Shown here in pieces: positions 51,043 to 59,411 of a stretch of 64,000 bases of DNA. Each line of letters starts with the position of its first letter. The stretch's first letter is position 1. The DNA comes from Ramlibacter henchirensis (GTDB taxonomy: Bacteria > Pseudomonadota > Gammaproteobacteria > Burkholderiales > Burkholderiaceae_C): assembly GCF_004682015.1 (NCBI RefSeq), contig NZ_SMLM01000001.1:2232001-2296000 (forward strand), written 5' to 3'. The position numbers were made by a program, and so were the translations under genes. Under the pieces are notes generated by a model. It was not told the origin of the DNA and made no database searches. It saw nothing but the letters and a program-made list of their open reading frames with translations.

Positions 51043-51131
51043 GCGGCGCTCCTTCACGAGGGATGGGGCGCGCATCGTAGTGCCGTCCGTGCGGCGTTGC
51101 ATCGGGGACAATGCCCGGCAAGGAGGCGGGC

Positions 51132-52280
51132 ATGCCGATCACCTTCCAACGGACCTGGGAAGACACCGACCTGCAGGCGTACCGCGCGTCGGTGGCGCGC
51201 TTCATCGAGAACGAGATGGCCCCTCAGGACGAGGCGGCGCGCCGCCGGGGCCATGTCGGCCACGAACTGTGGCGGCGTGCGGGCGAACTCGGCTTCCTGT
51301 GCGCCGACATCCCGCAGGAGTGGGGCGGCGCCGGAGGCGACTTCCGGCACGAGGCGGTGTTCTACGAGGAGATGGCGCGCCGCGGCCTGTCGGGCATGAG
51401 CACGTCGGTGCATGCCATCGTGGCGCACTACTTCCTCAACCATGGCACGCAAGAGCAGAAGCAGCACTACCTGCCGCTGATGGCGCGCGGCGAGCTCGTC
51501 GGCGCGATCGCGATGACCGAGCCCGGCGCCGGCTCCGACCTGCAGGGCGTGCGCACTCGCGCCGAGCGGCGCGACGGCCACTTCGTGCTCAGCGGCAGCA
51601 AGACCTTCATCACCAACGGCTTCCTGGCGGGCGTGGTGCTGGTGGTCTGCAAGACCGATCCGGCGCAGGGCGCGAAGGGCACCTCGATCCTGGTCGTCGA
51701 GACCCGTGACTGTCCCGGCTACTCGGTCGGCCGGGTGCTCGACAAGATCGGGATGAAGGCACAGGACACCTCGGAGCTGTTCTTCGACGGCGTGAAGGTG
51801 CCGGCGGAGAACCTGCTGGGCGGCCGCGAAGGCCAGGGCTTCTACCAGCTGATGAGCGACCTGCCTTACGAGCGGCTGATCATCGGCGTGGTGGCGCAGG
51901 CCTGCATGGAAGGCGCGTACGAGGCGACGCTGTCGTACGTGCGCGAGCGTCATGCGTTCGGGCAGCCGGTGGCGAACTTCCAGAACACGCGCTTCAAGCT
52001 GGCCGAAGTGGCGGCGCAAATCGCGGTAGGCCGTGCATTCATGGACCGCTGCGTCGAGCAGCTGGTCGCGGGCCGGCTGGACACGGCCACCGCTTCGATG
52101 GCCAAGCTGTGGGGATCGGAGACGCAGTGCCGCGTGCTCGACGAGCTGCTGCAGCTGTGGGGCGGCTACGGCTACATGAACGAGTCGATGATCGCGCGCA
52201 TGTACGCCGATGCGCGCGTGCAGCGCATCTACGGCGGCACGAGCGAGATCATGAAGGAAGTGATCGCGAGGGCGATGTAG
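51132..52280 (+). CDS. Acyl-CoA dehydrogenase
   Basis: Third acyl-CoA dehydrogenase of the window (382 aa). Blocks are CADIPQEWGGAGGDF, MTEPGAGSDLQGVR and KTFITNGFLAGV. The C-terminal active-site region is RIYGGTSEIMKE, in which the usual catalytic Glu of YEGTSE is replaced by Gly, so the base must come from elsewhere or the substrate is unusual. RBS AGGAGG with good spacing. Two bases separate it from the FAD monooxygenase gene. Confidence 0.88.
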   Translation: MPITFQRTWEDTDLQAYRASVARFIENEMAPQDEAARRRGHVGHELWRRAGELGFLCADIPQEWGGAGGDFRHEAVFYEEMARRGLSGMSTSVHAIVAHYFLNHGTQEQKQHYLPLMARGELVGAIAMTEPGAGSDLQGVRTRAERRDGHFVLSGSKTFITNGFLAGVVLVVCKTDPAQGAKGTSILVVETRDCPGYSVGRVLDKIGMKAQDTSELFFDGVKVPAENLLGGREGQGFYQLMSDLPYERLIIGVVAQACMEGAYEATLSYVRERHAFGQPVANFQNTRFKLAEVAAQIAVGRAFMDRCVEQLVAGRLDTATASMAKLWGSETQCRVLDELLQLWGGYGYMNESMIARMYADARVQRIYGGTSEIMKEVIARAM

Positions 52281-52282
52281 CC

Positions 52283-53848
52283 ATGACGGATGCGGAGCTT
52301 CCCGGCCGCGTGCCGGTGCTGATCGCCGGCGGCGGCCCTGTCGGCCTGACGTGCGCGGCGCTGCTCGCGGGGCACGGCGTGCCTTCGCTGGTGATCGAGG
52401 CCGATCCCTCGTACTGCTCGGGCAGCCGCGCGATCTGCATCTCGCGCCGCTCGCTCGAGATCCTGGCGTGGGCCGGCGCGGAGCAGGCCATGCGCGGCAA
52501 GTCGCTGCCCTGGACGGGCGGCCGCAGCTACTGGCGCGACCGCGAGGTGCTGCACTTCCAGATGCCGCACGAGCCGGCCCAGCGCTTCGCGCCGATGGTG
52601 AACATCCAGCAGTTCTACGTCGAACGTTTCGTCGACGAGGCGCTCGACCGCAAGCTCGCGCAGGTCGCTTGGTCGCATCGCGTGACCAGCGTCCGGCAGG
52701 ATGCCGAAGGCGTGCAGGTCGGCATCGAGGGACCTGCAGGCGCGGCCACCATCCGCGCCTGGCTGGTCGCCTGCGATGGCGGCCGCAGCACGGTGCGAGA
52801 GCGACTCGGGCTGGCGCTGGAGGGGACGCAGTACGAGGGCCGCTACGTCATCGTGGACATCGAGCAGAAGACCCAGCGGCCCGTCGAGCGGCTCGCCTGG
52901 TTCGATCCGCCGTCCAATCCCGGCTCCACGCTGCTGATGCACCGCCAGCCCGACGATGTCTGGCGCATCGACTACCAGCTGGGCGACGACGAGGACGCGC
53001 AGGCGGCGCTGGAGCCCGCGAACATCGTGCCGCGGATCCAGAGCCACCTGGACATGATCGGCGAGCGCGAGCCGTGGCGCATGCTGTGGGCGTCGATGTA
53101 CAACGCCAAGTGCCTGACGCTGCCTGACTACCGCAGTGGCCGCGTGCTGTTCGCCGGCGACGCCGCGCACCTGGTGCCGATCTTCGGCGTGCGCGGGCTG
53201 AACTCCGGCCTGGACGACGCGGGCAACCTCGCGTGGAAGCTGGCCGCGGTGCTGCAAGGCCGCGCGAGCGATTCGCTGCTGGCGTCGTACACCGCCGAGC
53301 GGCTGCAGGCGACTCACGAGAACCTGGCCTACGGCGCCAAGAGCACCGAATTCATGGCGCCGCCGGACTTCGCGTTCACGCTGATGCGCGATGCGGTGCT
53401 GCGGCTCGCGCTCTACGAGCCGCGCGTGCGCCCGCTGATCAATCCCCGGCAATCCGCGCCGATCGCCTACACCGGGTCGCCGCTGAATGGGCCGGAGCAG
53501 GGCCGGTGGACGTCCGTTCTCGCGGCACCAGGCAAGCCCGCGCCCGAAGCGCTGGTGCGCGGTGCGCGGGGGGAGTTCCACCTGACGCAGTGCTTCGGAC
53601 GCGGCTTCGTGGGATTGGTGTTCGGCTCGGCGGGCGATGCGGCGCGAGCGGAGCAGGTGCCGGGCTTCACGCTCGTGCAACTGCCGGACTCGGCCGATGC
53701 GCTCGGACAGGCACGCGAGCGGTATGGCGTTGCGTCGGCGGATGCACTGGTGGTCGTGCGGCCCGATGGCTATGTGTTCGGTCGCTGGGATCGCATCGAC
53801 CTGGATGCCGCGCGGGCGGAACTCAATCAGCGGGGAGTGCGGCTGTGA
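52283..53848 (+). CDS. FAD-dependent aromatic-type monooxygenase
   Basis: Flavoprotein hydroxylase (521 aa) of the PHBH/MhpA group. The FAD Rossmann motif is PVLIAGGGPVGLTCAALLAG, the second motif is ACDGGRSTVRERLGL, and the third is VLFAGDAAHLVPIFGVRGLN. A thioredoxin-like C-terminal domain (about 400-521) is typical of the phenol hydroxylase branch. It hydroxylates an aromatic or related ring; substrate unknown. The stop overlaps the DUF2783 gene (GTGA). Confidence 0.88.
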   Translation: MTDAELPGRVPVLIAGGGPVGLTCAALLAGHGVPSLVIEADPSYCSGSRAICISRRSLEILAWAGAEQAMRGKSLPWTGGRSYWRDREVLHFQMPHEPAQRFAPMVNIQQFYVERFVDEALDRKLAQVAWSHRVTSVRQDAEGVQVGIEGPAGAATIRAWLVACDGGRSTVRERLGLALEGTQYEGRYVIVDIEQKTQRPVERLAWFDPPSNPGSTLLMHRQPDDVWRIDYQLGDDEDAQAALEPANIVPRIQSHLDMIGEREPWRMLWASMYNAKCLTLPDYRSGRVLFAGDAAHLVPIFGVRGLNSGLDDAGNLAWKLAAVLQGRASDSLLASYTAERLQATHENLAYGAKSTEFMAPPDFAFTLMRDAVLRLALYEPRVRPLINPRQSAPIAYTGSPLNGPEQGRWTSVLAAPGKPAPEALVRGARGEFHLTQCFGRGFVGLVFGSAGDAARAEQVPGFTLVQLPDSADALGQARERYGVASADALVVVRPDGYVFGRWDRIDLDAARAELNQRGVRL

Positions 53849-54024
53849 ACGAACAGGAACTGGACGTGGCCTACACCGCGTTGTGTCACGCGCTGGGGGA
53901 TGTCGGGCCGGCGCAGGCCGAGCGATTTCTCGCGATGCTGTGCATGGGCCTGCTGGTGCGATGCGAGCGGACTCAGGAGGTGCTGCCGCTGATCGAATCG
54001 GTGCGGGACCGTTGCCGCGACTGA
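53845..54024 (+). CDS. DUF2783 small protein
   Basis: 59-residue protein with a GTG start overlapping the monooxygenase stop. The pattern ELDVAYTALCHALGDVGPAQ, then ERFLAMLCMGLLVRCERTQ, fits DUF2783, a family found just downstream of FAD monooxygenases. It is all helical. It may be an accessory subunit of the monooxygenase; no function is proven. Confidence 0.75.
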   Translation: MNEQELDVAYTALCHALGDVGPAQAERFLAMLCMGLLVRCERTQEVLPLIESVRDRCRD

Positions 54025-54029
54025 ATTGC

Positions 54030-54066
54030 TCCCTGTCCCGCTCGCGGGAGAGGGCAGGGGTGAGGG
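54030..54066. repeat. REP-like hairpin (inverted orientation)
   Basis: TCCCGCTCGCGGGA within CCCTG...AGGGCAGGGGTGAGGG, lying between two convergent genes. Read on the minus strand it gives CCCTCACCCCTGCCCTC followed by TCCCGCGAGCGGGA, matching the orientation-reversed form of the two copies at 55207 and 55662. It probably terminates or protects both flanking transcripts. Confidence 0.65.
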
Positions 54067-54073
54067 CTCTCCC

Positions 54074-54547
54074 TCAGTCCAGCAGGAAGAACTTCATCTC
54101 CACCTGCTGCGGCCTGCGTACTCCCGAGCCGACGAACAATCTCTCGTTGACCCAGCGCAGCGAAGGCGACGCGGTTTCCAGCGCGGGCAGGCAGCGGAAA
54201 TACACCTGAGAAGGATCGACGGGTTCGCCCCGGATCAACCTGGCGGTCACCTCGGCGGACGCCTGCCGGATGGCCTGGTTGCGCACGTAGAGCAAGTCGC
54301 CGGCGTCGGTCTCCAGCACGTAGTGGGCTTGCAATTCGGCCAACGTGTCGCTCACCACGAGCTGGTAGTCCGCGCCGCCTGGCAGCACGCGCGCTGTCCA
54401 GCCATCGCCGCGCGCCTGGCCGCCGGTGATCGGGATCATGCGGCGCACCCCGCGCGGCGTTCGGCCGACTTCGATCGGCGCGCCCACCTGGACGGCGAGT
54501 TCCGCAAAGAAATGCAACTTCGGTTCAGCGGCGGCGGATTGCGTCAT
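54074..54547 (-). CDS. DUF3237 protein
   Basis: Single-domain protein (157 aa) of DUF3237: LHFFAELAVQVGAPIEVG, RVLPGGADYQLVVSDTLAEL, AHYVLETDAGDLLYVRNQ and SQVYFRCLPALETASP are typical. The family forms small beta-barrels of unknown function, often near aromatic catabolism genes. Start ATG at 54547; another ATG three codons upstream (54556) is possible. It converges with the DUF2783 gene. Confidence 0.82.
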   Translation of the reverse strand: MTQSAAAEPKLHFFAELAVQVGAPIEVGRTPRGVRRMIPITGGQARGDGWTARVLPGGADYQLVVSDTLAELQAHYVLETDAGDLLYVRNQAIRQASAEVTARLIRGEPVDPSQVYFRCLPALETASPSLRWVNERLFVGSGVRRPQQVEMKFFLLD

Positions 54548-54589
54548 GGCTGTCATGCGGATGCGTTGGGGCGGGTCTATGGTAGTCCC

Positions 54590-55111
54590 ATGGACACGAC
54601 GACGACTGCCAAGCCTGAGCTGGACGAGGACACGCTGCGCATGGCGCGGCAGGTGTTCCACTGGGTTCGCACGGGCGAGCTGGCATCCCTGCAGCCGCTG
54701 CTGGACCAGGGCCTGCCGCCCAACCTTCGCAACGAGAACGGCGACAGCCTGCTGATGCTTGCCGCGTACCACGGCCACGCCGATGTCGCCCGCGCGTTGC
54801 TGCGCGCCGGTGCGGATTCCGAACTGGCCAACGACCGCGGGCAGACGCCGCTCACCGGCGCGGCGTTCAAGGGCGCTGTCGAGGTGGTGCGGGTGCTTCT
54901 TGAGGGCGGTGCGCAGGTGGATGGAACCGGCGACGATGGCCGCACCGCGCTGATGATGGCCGCGATGTTCAACCGGGTGGACGTGATGGAACTGCTCGCC
55001 GAGCGCGGGGCGGACCTGCGGCACCGCGATGCGTCGGGCATGAGTGCCAGGGAGGCCGCGCAGAAGATGGGTGCGGAGGATGCGGCGGAGTGGTTGCGGG
55101 AGCGGGGGTAG
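54590..55111 (+). CDS. Ankyrin-repeat protein
   Basis: Cytoplasmic protein of 173 aa made of a short N-terminal helix pair and four ankyrin repeats (NGDSLLMLAAYHGHADVARA, RGQTPLTGAAFKGAVEVVRV, DGRTALMMAAMFNRVDVMEL, then the degenerate SGMSAREAAQKMGAEDAAEW). It should be a protein-binding scaffold; the partner is unknown. It is divergent from the DUF3237 gene, 42 bases apart. Confidence 0.85.
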   Translation: MDTTTTAKPELDEDTLRMARQVFHWVRTGELASLQPLLDQGLPPNLRNENGDSLLMLAAYHGHADVARALLRAGADSELANDRGQTPLTGAAFKGAVEVVRVLLEGGAQVDGTGDDGRTALMMAAMFNRVDVMELLAERGADLRHRDASGMSAREAAQKMGAEDAAEWLRERG

Positions 55112-55706
55112 TTTCGAGTTCGTATTTGCGCACTGCTGTCCGTTGTGCGGCAGGGTGGCGCATCAGGGAGGCGCAATCGAGCAGCAGTGCTTGACGCAGC
55201 CTCCGGCGTGCCCCCACCCCAGCCCTCCCCCGGAGGGGGAGGGAGCAAGACGCAGCGCTTGCCTTTCCCTCCCGTCCGGGGGCGCTCCGGTGCCTAAGCA
55301 AGAGACAATGCTTTCCTGCTCGCACCCGCACACTGCTTCCACGCGGCAGGCGGTGCCTGGCCCGGGCGATTTCTGGGACGAGCGGGGCCGCAGCGGCCTG
55401 GCCGACGCGAGCGCCCCGCGAATGCGGGGTGCGGAGTCCGTTTCAACTTCTGACTCGCGGGAGCTGTCCGAACAGAGAGAGCGCCGCAGGCGATCTCTCT
55501 GTGAGTTCTACCGCGGGAGGTCGGGCCGCGTCGAAGGCAACGCGCGTCCGTGTGCGAGCTGCAAGCGAGCACCGGACCGGCACAGCATGAGCCCGGGCCA
55601 GGCAGCGCCTGCCGCGAGGGCGCGGTGCCGAACAAGCAGCGCTTCAACACTGACAACGGTGCGTGCCCTCACCCCAGCCCTCTCCCAGAGGGAGAGGGAG
55701 CGAAGA
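55112..55706. repeat. Non-coding composite repeat region between the ankyrin gene and soxB
   Basis: 595 bases without a credible gene. Two REP-like units in the same orientation bound it: 55207-55250 (stem CCCTCCCCC at 55223-55231, GGGGGAGGG at 55235-55243) and 55662-55706 (stem CCCTCTCCC at 55678-55686, GGGAGAGGG at 55690-55698). Between them lie a 26-bp inverted repeat (55342-55367 against 55591-55616, one mismatch), the hairpin CCCCGCGAATGCGGGG (55414-55429), and CAGAGAGA (55473-55480) paired with TCTCTCTG (55494-55501). The second REP unit lies right after the soxB stop and may end the sox transcript. Confidence 0.75.
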
Positions 55707-57449
55707 CTAGCCCGCGTCAACGTAACCCGGATTCGGCAACACGCCCGCCAGCTTCGGCAGGTTCGCCTTTCTCGCCTGCACCACGCCGCGCTTCGAACGC
55801 AGCCACTCCTCGACCACTTCCCACACCGGCCGCACGCCCGGCGCGTTCTTCGCTTCTTCCGCGACGGGCGCCCAACCGGCCACCTTGTACTGCTTCGAAG
55901 CTTCGATCGCGCGGCCGTCCAGGCGCATGTCGGTGATGCGCTGACCCATGGGCGCGAGCGGGTTGCAGGTGTACTGCAGGCCGCCGACGCGAACCATGTC
56001 GCCGCCTTGCTGGTAGTAAGGGTCGGGGTTGAAGAGGTTGTCGCAGACGTCTTCCAGCACAGTCTTGATCATCTCGCCGCTCATGTTCGAGACGGTCGCG
56101 TACGAATACGTCGTGGCCGTCATGTCCATCAGCCACTCGCGCGTGATCGTCTCGCCGGGCAGCAGCGACGTGCCCCAGCGGAAGCCCGGCGAGAACGCGA
56201 TCTGCGCGCCCTGGACGTCCATCAGCGCGTCCAGCAGCAGCTGGTCGCCCGTGCCGTTGAAGTTGCCGCGGCGGTAGAGCGTTCCCTCCGTCACGGCGAG
56301 CTTCTCGCCCAGCTTCGCTTCGTAGGGCGCGCGGACCTTCGTAATCAGCGCCTGCATCTCGCGATCGGCCGGCAATGCGTTGGACAGCACCGGCAGCAGC
56401 CTGTAGCGGAAGTCCTGCACCTTGCCGCCACGCACGTCGAAGTCCATCACGCCGAGGAACTTGCCGTTGGAGCCGGCATTGGTGACCAGCGTCTTGCCGC
56501 CTGAATTGGACACCACGGTGGCCACCGGCATGCCGTCGTGCGTGTGGCCGCCGAAGATGGCGTCGATGCCGCGCACGCGCGTGGCCATCTTCAGGTCCAC
56601 GTCCATGCCGTTGTGCGACAGGAGCACGACGACCTGCGCACCCTTGGACCGGGTCTCGTCGACCATCTTCTGCATCTCGTCGTCGCGGATGCCGAACGTC
56701 CAGTCCGACACGAAGTAGCGCGGATTCGCGATCGGCGTGTAGGGGAACGCCTGGCCCAGGATGGCGCAGGGCACGCCGTTGATCGTGCGCATCACGTAGG
56801 GCTTGAACACCGGGTCGCCGAAGTCGGCGGTCTTGACGTTCTGCGCCACGAACTCGATTCGGCCCGCGAAGTCCTTCTCGACGATCTCCTGCACGCGCTG
56901 CATGCCGAGCGTGAATTCCCAGTGGCCGGTCATCACGTCGACGCCGAGCAGCTTGGCCGCGTCGACCATGTCCTGCCCCTTGGTCCACAGCGCGGTGGCC
57001 GAGCCCTGCCAGGTGTCGCCGCCGTCCAGCAGCAGCGCGCCGGGCCGGCCGGCCTTCAGGCGCTTGACCAGCGTGGCCAGGTGCGCGAAGCCGCCCACCT
57101 TGCCCCAGCGCCGCGCCGCCTGCTCGAAGTCCTGGCAGGTGAACGCATACGCCTGCGCCGATCCCGCCGGGAGGTTGGCCGCCTTGAGCAGGTGTTCGCC
57201 GACCACGTGCGGCAGGCGGCCGGTCATCGCGCCGACGCCCAGGTTCACGCTGGGCTCGCGGAACCAGATGGGCTGCAGCTGCGCGTGGCAGTCCGTGATG
57301 TGCAGGAAGGAGACGTTGCCGAACTTGGGGATGTCGTAGAGCCGGTCGGCGGCGGTGGCCGCATCGGCTTCGCCCCAGCGCCCCAGGCCCATGCCGGCCA
57401 CGCCGGCGGCGGCCAGCACCTGGAGGAATTCGCGCTTGCTCAGGTTCAT
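55707..57449 (-). CDS. soxB: SoxB, dimanganese sulfate-ester hydrolase of the Sox system
   Basis: Periplasmic enzyme (580 aa) that releases sulfate from the SoxY-bound cysteine S-thiosulfonate. It belongs to the 5'-nucleotidase family; metal motifs are HITDCHAQL, DGGDTWQGS, GHWEF, LLSHNGMDVD and GGHTHDGMP. The signal peptide is twin-arginine-like but reads SKREFLQVLAAAGVAGMG, i.e. Lys-Arg in place of Arg-Arg. Last gene of the sox operon. It is separated from soxX by an intrinsic terminator and has no clear Shine-Dalgarno. Confidence 0.95.
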   Translation of the reverse strand: MNLSKREFLQVLAAAGVAGMGLGRWGEADAATAADRLYDIPKFGNVSFLHITDCHAQLQPIWFREPSVNLGVGAMTGRLPHVVGEHLLKAANLPAGSAQAYAFTCQDFEQAARRWGKVGGFAHLATLVKRLKAGRPGALLLDGGDTWQGSATALWTKGQDMVDAAKLLGVDVMTGHWEFTLGMQRVQEIVEKDFAGRIEFVAQNVKTADFGDPVFKPYVMRTINGVPCAILGQAFPYTPIANPRYFVSDWTFGIRDDEMQKMVDETRSKGAQVVVLLSHNGMDVDLKMATRVRGIDAIFGGHTHDGMPVATVVSNSGGKTLVTNAGSNGKFLGVMDFDVRGGKVQDFRYRLLPVLSNALPADREMQALITKVRAPYEAKLGEKLAVTEGTLYRRGNFNGTGDQLLLDALMDVQGAQIAFSPGFRWGTSLLPGETITREWLMDMTATTYSYATVSNMSGEMIKTVLEDVCDNLFNPDPYYQQGGDMVRVGGLQYTCNPLAPMGQRITDMRLDGRAIEASKQYKVAGWAPVAEEAKNAPGVRPVWEVVEEWLRSKRGVVQARKANLPKLAGVLPNPGYVDAG

Positions 57450-57470
57450 GCTGAAACGATGGTTGGAGCG

Positions 57471-57506
57471 GAAAAAGAAAAGGGCGGAGGAAGGGCTCCT
57501 CCGCCC
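57471..57506 (-). terminator. Intrinsic terminator between soxX and soxB
   Basis: Read on the minus strand: GGGCGGAGGA (57506-57497), loop GCCCT, TCCTCCGCCC (57491-57482), a perfect 10-bp stem, followed by TTTTCTTTTTC (57481-57471). It lies 18 bases past the soxX stop and 22 bases before the soxB ATG, in the direction of transcription. It should reduce read-through into soxB unless anti-termination or a separate promoter acts. Confidence 0.85.
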
Positions 57507-57524
57507 CGATCAGGCTGGTGCCCT

Positions 57525-58193
57525 TTACTTGTTCACCGGCGACTGCGGATCGAGCAGCAGCGCCATCACGTGCTTGATCTGCGCCTCGGTGAGGTTGCCC
57601 ATGTGCCCTGCGCGCGGCATGTTGGAGCAGGCGTTGTAGGCCTTCGCGTTGTAGATCTTCCCCCAGGTGTATTCCACGATCGGCTTGGCCGCGGGGCTGT
57701 TCGGGTCGGTCACGCCGCGCAGCTTGCCGTAGTTGTAGAGGCTGGGGCCGATGGTGCCGAAGGAGATCTCCTCCTTGCTGATCTGGTGGCAGTTGTAGCA
57801 GTTGCCGCCGTTCGCCGCGTTGGCCGTGTCGGTCCAGGTGAGGCCGCGGCCGCTCTGCGCGATCTGCTCGCCCTGCTTCCAGTCGCCCAGGAACTTGCCG
57901 TCGCTGGGCCACTTCACGGTCTTGAGGTTGGCCTCCTCCAGGCGCTTGGCCGTGGCCGCATCCAGCTGCTTGCCGGCCACGTCGGCCGCGTTGCACAGGC
58001 GCAGCGTCTCGTCGATGTCGGTGACACGCTCCACCTTGGCGATGCCCTGGCTGCGGAAGCTGGCCTTCACCATCTCCTGCGTCAGCTTGTCGAGTTCGGC
58101 GGTGGACGGTCCCGGCGACATGCTCGCGCAGCCCACGGCAGCCACGCCAACCACCGCCGCGCCGAGCGCCAGCATCTTGCGATTCATCTTCAT
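57525..58193 (-). CDS. soxX: SoxX, monoheme cytochrome c of the SoxXA complex
   Basis: Protein of 222 aa, longer than minimal SoxX, with a lipoprotein-like signal (MLALGAAVVGVAAVGCAS). The heme site is GGNCYNCHQIS, and the axial-ligand region NMPRAGHMGNLTEAQIKHVM is near the C-terminus. The N-terminal extension (about residues 25-110) is seen in larger SoxX forms. With SoxA it couples thiosulfate oxidatively to SoxY. It follows soxA by 13 bases. Confidence 0.93.
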   Translation of the reverse strand: MKMNRKMLALGAAVVGVAAVGCASMSPGPSTAELDKLTQEMVKASFRSQGIAKVERVTDIDETLRLCNAADVAGKQLDAATAKRLEEANLKTVKWPSDGKFLGDWKQGEQIAQSGRGLTWTDTANAANGGNCYNCHQISKEEISFGTIGPSLYNYGKLRGVTDPNSPAAKPIVEYTWGKIYNAKAYNACSNMPRAGHMGNLTEAQIKHVMALLLDPQSPVNK

Positions 58194-58206
58194 GCTCAGC
58201 CCTCCT

Positions 58207-59016
58207 TCAGCGCTTGATGGTGGGCGCAGCGGACTTCGCGCCCCTGGCGTTGACGCCCAGGTACGTGGACAGCGCGCTGAGCGCGTCGCTGCCGAACTCG
58301 GGGTACGGGAAGCGCTGCTGCCGGTAGCAGTCGTTCAGGCGCAGCTGCATGCTCCACATCTGTCCGTTGGACACGCGGTAGGCGGGCCAGGCCGCGAAGC
58401 CTACGCCATCGCCGGGGTTCTTGGTCAGGTTGGGCAGGTCCTGCAGCCGGATGCGCTTGCCCTCCTCGCCGTGGCAGGAGGCACAGGAGAAATCGTGCGT
58501 GCCGGCGCGCATGAAGAAGATGCGCTTGCCGACCTCGTAGGCCACCTTTTCCTGCGCATGCGACTGCGGCAGGTTGAAGGGCATGCCCCTGGACTCCGCC
58601 GCGACCCAGGTGGCCAGCGCCGTGACGTTCGCCATCTCGCCACGGCCGAAAGGCGTCTTCGCGATCTCCGCGGCGTTCAGGCCCTGCAGGCGCTCCATGC
58701 ACGTCACCAGGCGCGATTCCAGGTCCTGCACCTTGCCGGTGTCCGCGAACCAGCGCGGCAGCTCGACGAAGGCGCCCTTGACCACGCCCGGACCCTTGCC
58801 CAGGTCGCACTGCTCGAGCGATGCGTTCTTCGGGCCGCGTTTCTGCTTCCACAGTTCCTCGCCCTTGGCCTCGAACAGTTCGGCCGGGTTGCCGTCGGCC
58901 AGCATGGCCCGGTATTCCTCGATCGACTGGGTGGCCGACTTCGGCTGCTGCTGCGCCGCCGCGCCGCCCGCCGCAAGGGCGGCCGCGGCGAGGGCCGCGA
59001 GGGTCCTCGTCTTCAT
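58207..59016 (-). CDS. soxA: SoxA, c-type cytochrome of the SoxXA complex
   Basis: Periplasmic protein (269 aa) with a Sec signal peptide (TLAALAAAALAAGGAAAQ). It has a single heme motif, CASCHGEEGKRI; the N-terminal heme of diheme SoxA is replaced by two lone cysteines (LEQCDLGKG, LVTCMERLQG), as in other monoheme forms. The cysteine that acts as heme ligand/sulfur acceptor is in LNDCYRQQRFPYP. Gene order soxYZAX fits. It lies 55 bases after soxZ. Confidence 0.95.
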   Translation of the reverse strand: MKTRTLAALAAAALAAGGAAAQQQPKSATQSIEEYRAMLADGNPAELFEAKGEELWKQKRGPKNASLEQCDLGKGPGVVKGAFVELPRWFADTGKVQDLESRLVTCMERLQGLNAAEIAKTPFGRGEMANVTALATWVAAESRGMPFNLPQSHAQEKVAYEVGKRIFFMRAGTHDFSCASCHGEEGKRIRLQDLPNLTKNPGDGVGFAAWPAYRVSNGQMWSMQLRLNDCYRQQRFPYPEFGSDALSALSTYLGVNARGAKSAAPTIKR

Positions 59017-59071
59017 CTGCGTGTCTCCTCTGGTGGTTCGAAGCGGGCCGGCTCCCCACCGGCCCTGCGCG

Positions 59072-59383
59072 TCAGCTGACGGTGGCCTCGTCGGTGCGCG
59101 TGTCGCCCTTGTTGTCCTTCCAGGTCACGGCGATCTTGTCACCTGCCTTGGCGCCCTTGACGGTGAACTGCAGAAAGGGGTTCTTGGCCACGCCTGGGCC
59201 CCATTCGGCGGCCAGCACCTGCTTGCCGTTGTGCGTGGCGGTGACGTCGGTGATGTGCCAGGCCGGGATCACCTTGCCGGCCGCGTCCTTGCGCTGGCCG
59301 GTCTCCATCTCGTGGCTCATGAGGACGCGGACGACGGCGCCGCTGCCCTGGGCCTGTGCGCGGATGCGCATCGGATCTGCCAT
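59072..59383 (-). CDS. soxZ: SoxZ, sulfur-carrier partner of SoxY
   Basis: Small all-beta protein (103 aa) forming the SoxYZ carrier: RIRAQAQGSGAVVRVLMSHE, PAWHITDVTATHNGKQVL and GDKIAVTWKDNKGDTRTDEA are typical. There is no signal peptide, as expected, because SoxZ is exported together with Tat-borne SoxY. RBS AAGGAG. It follows soxY by 28 bases. Confidence 0.95.
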   Translation of the reverse strand: MADPMRIRAQAQGSGAVVRVLMSHEMETGQRKDAAGKVIPAWHITDVTATHNGKQVLAAEWGPGVAKNPFLQFTVKGAKAGDKIAVTWKDNKGDTRTDEATVS

Positions 59384-59411
59384 TTCAGTACTCCTTGTGT
59401 TCTTCGCTGCT

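Noticed and set aside
55406..55700. Protein-like frames in the soxB-ankyrin spacer (ending in ALTPALSQRERE)
   Set aside because: The translation is the known read-through of REP-type repeats; no ribosome site and no domain.
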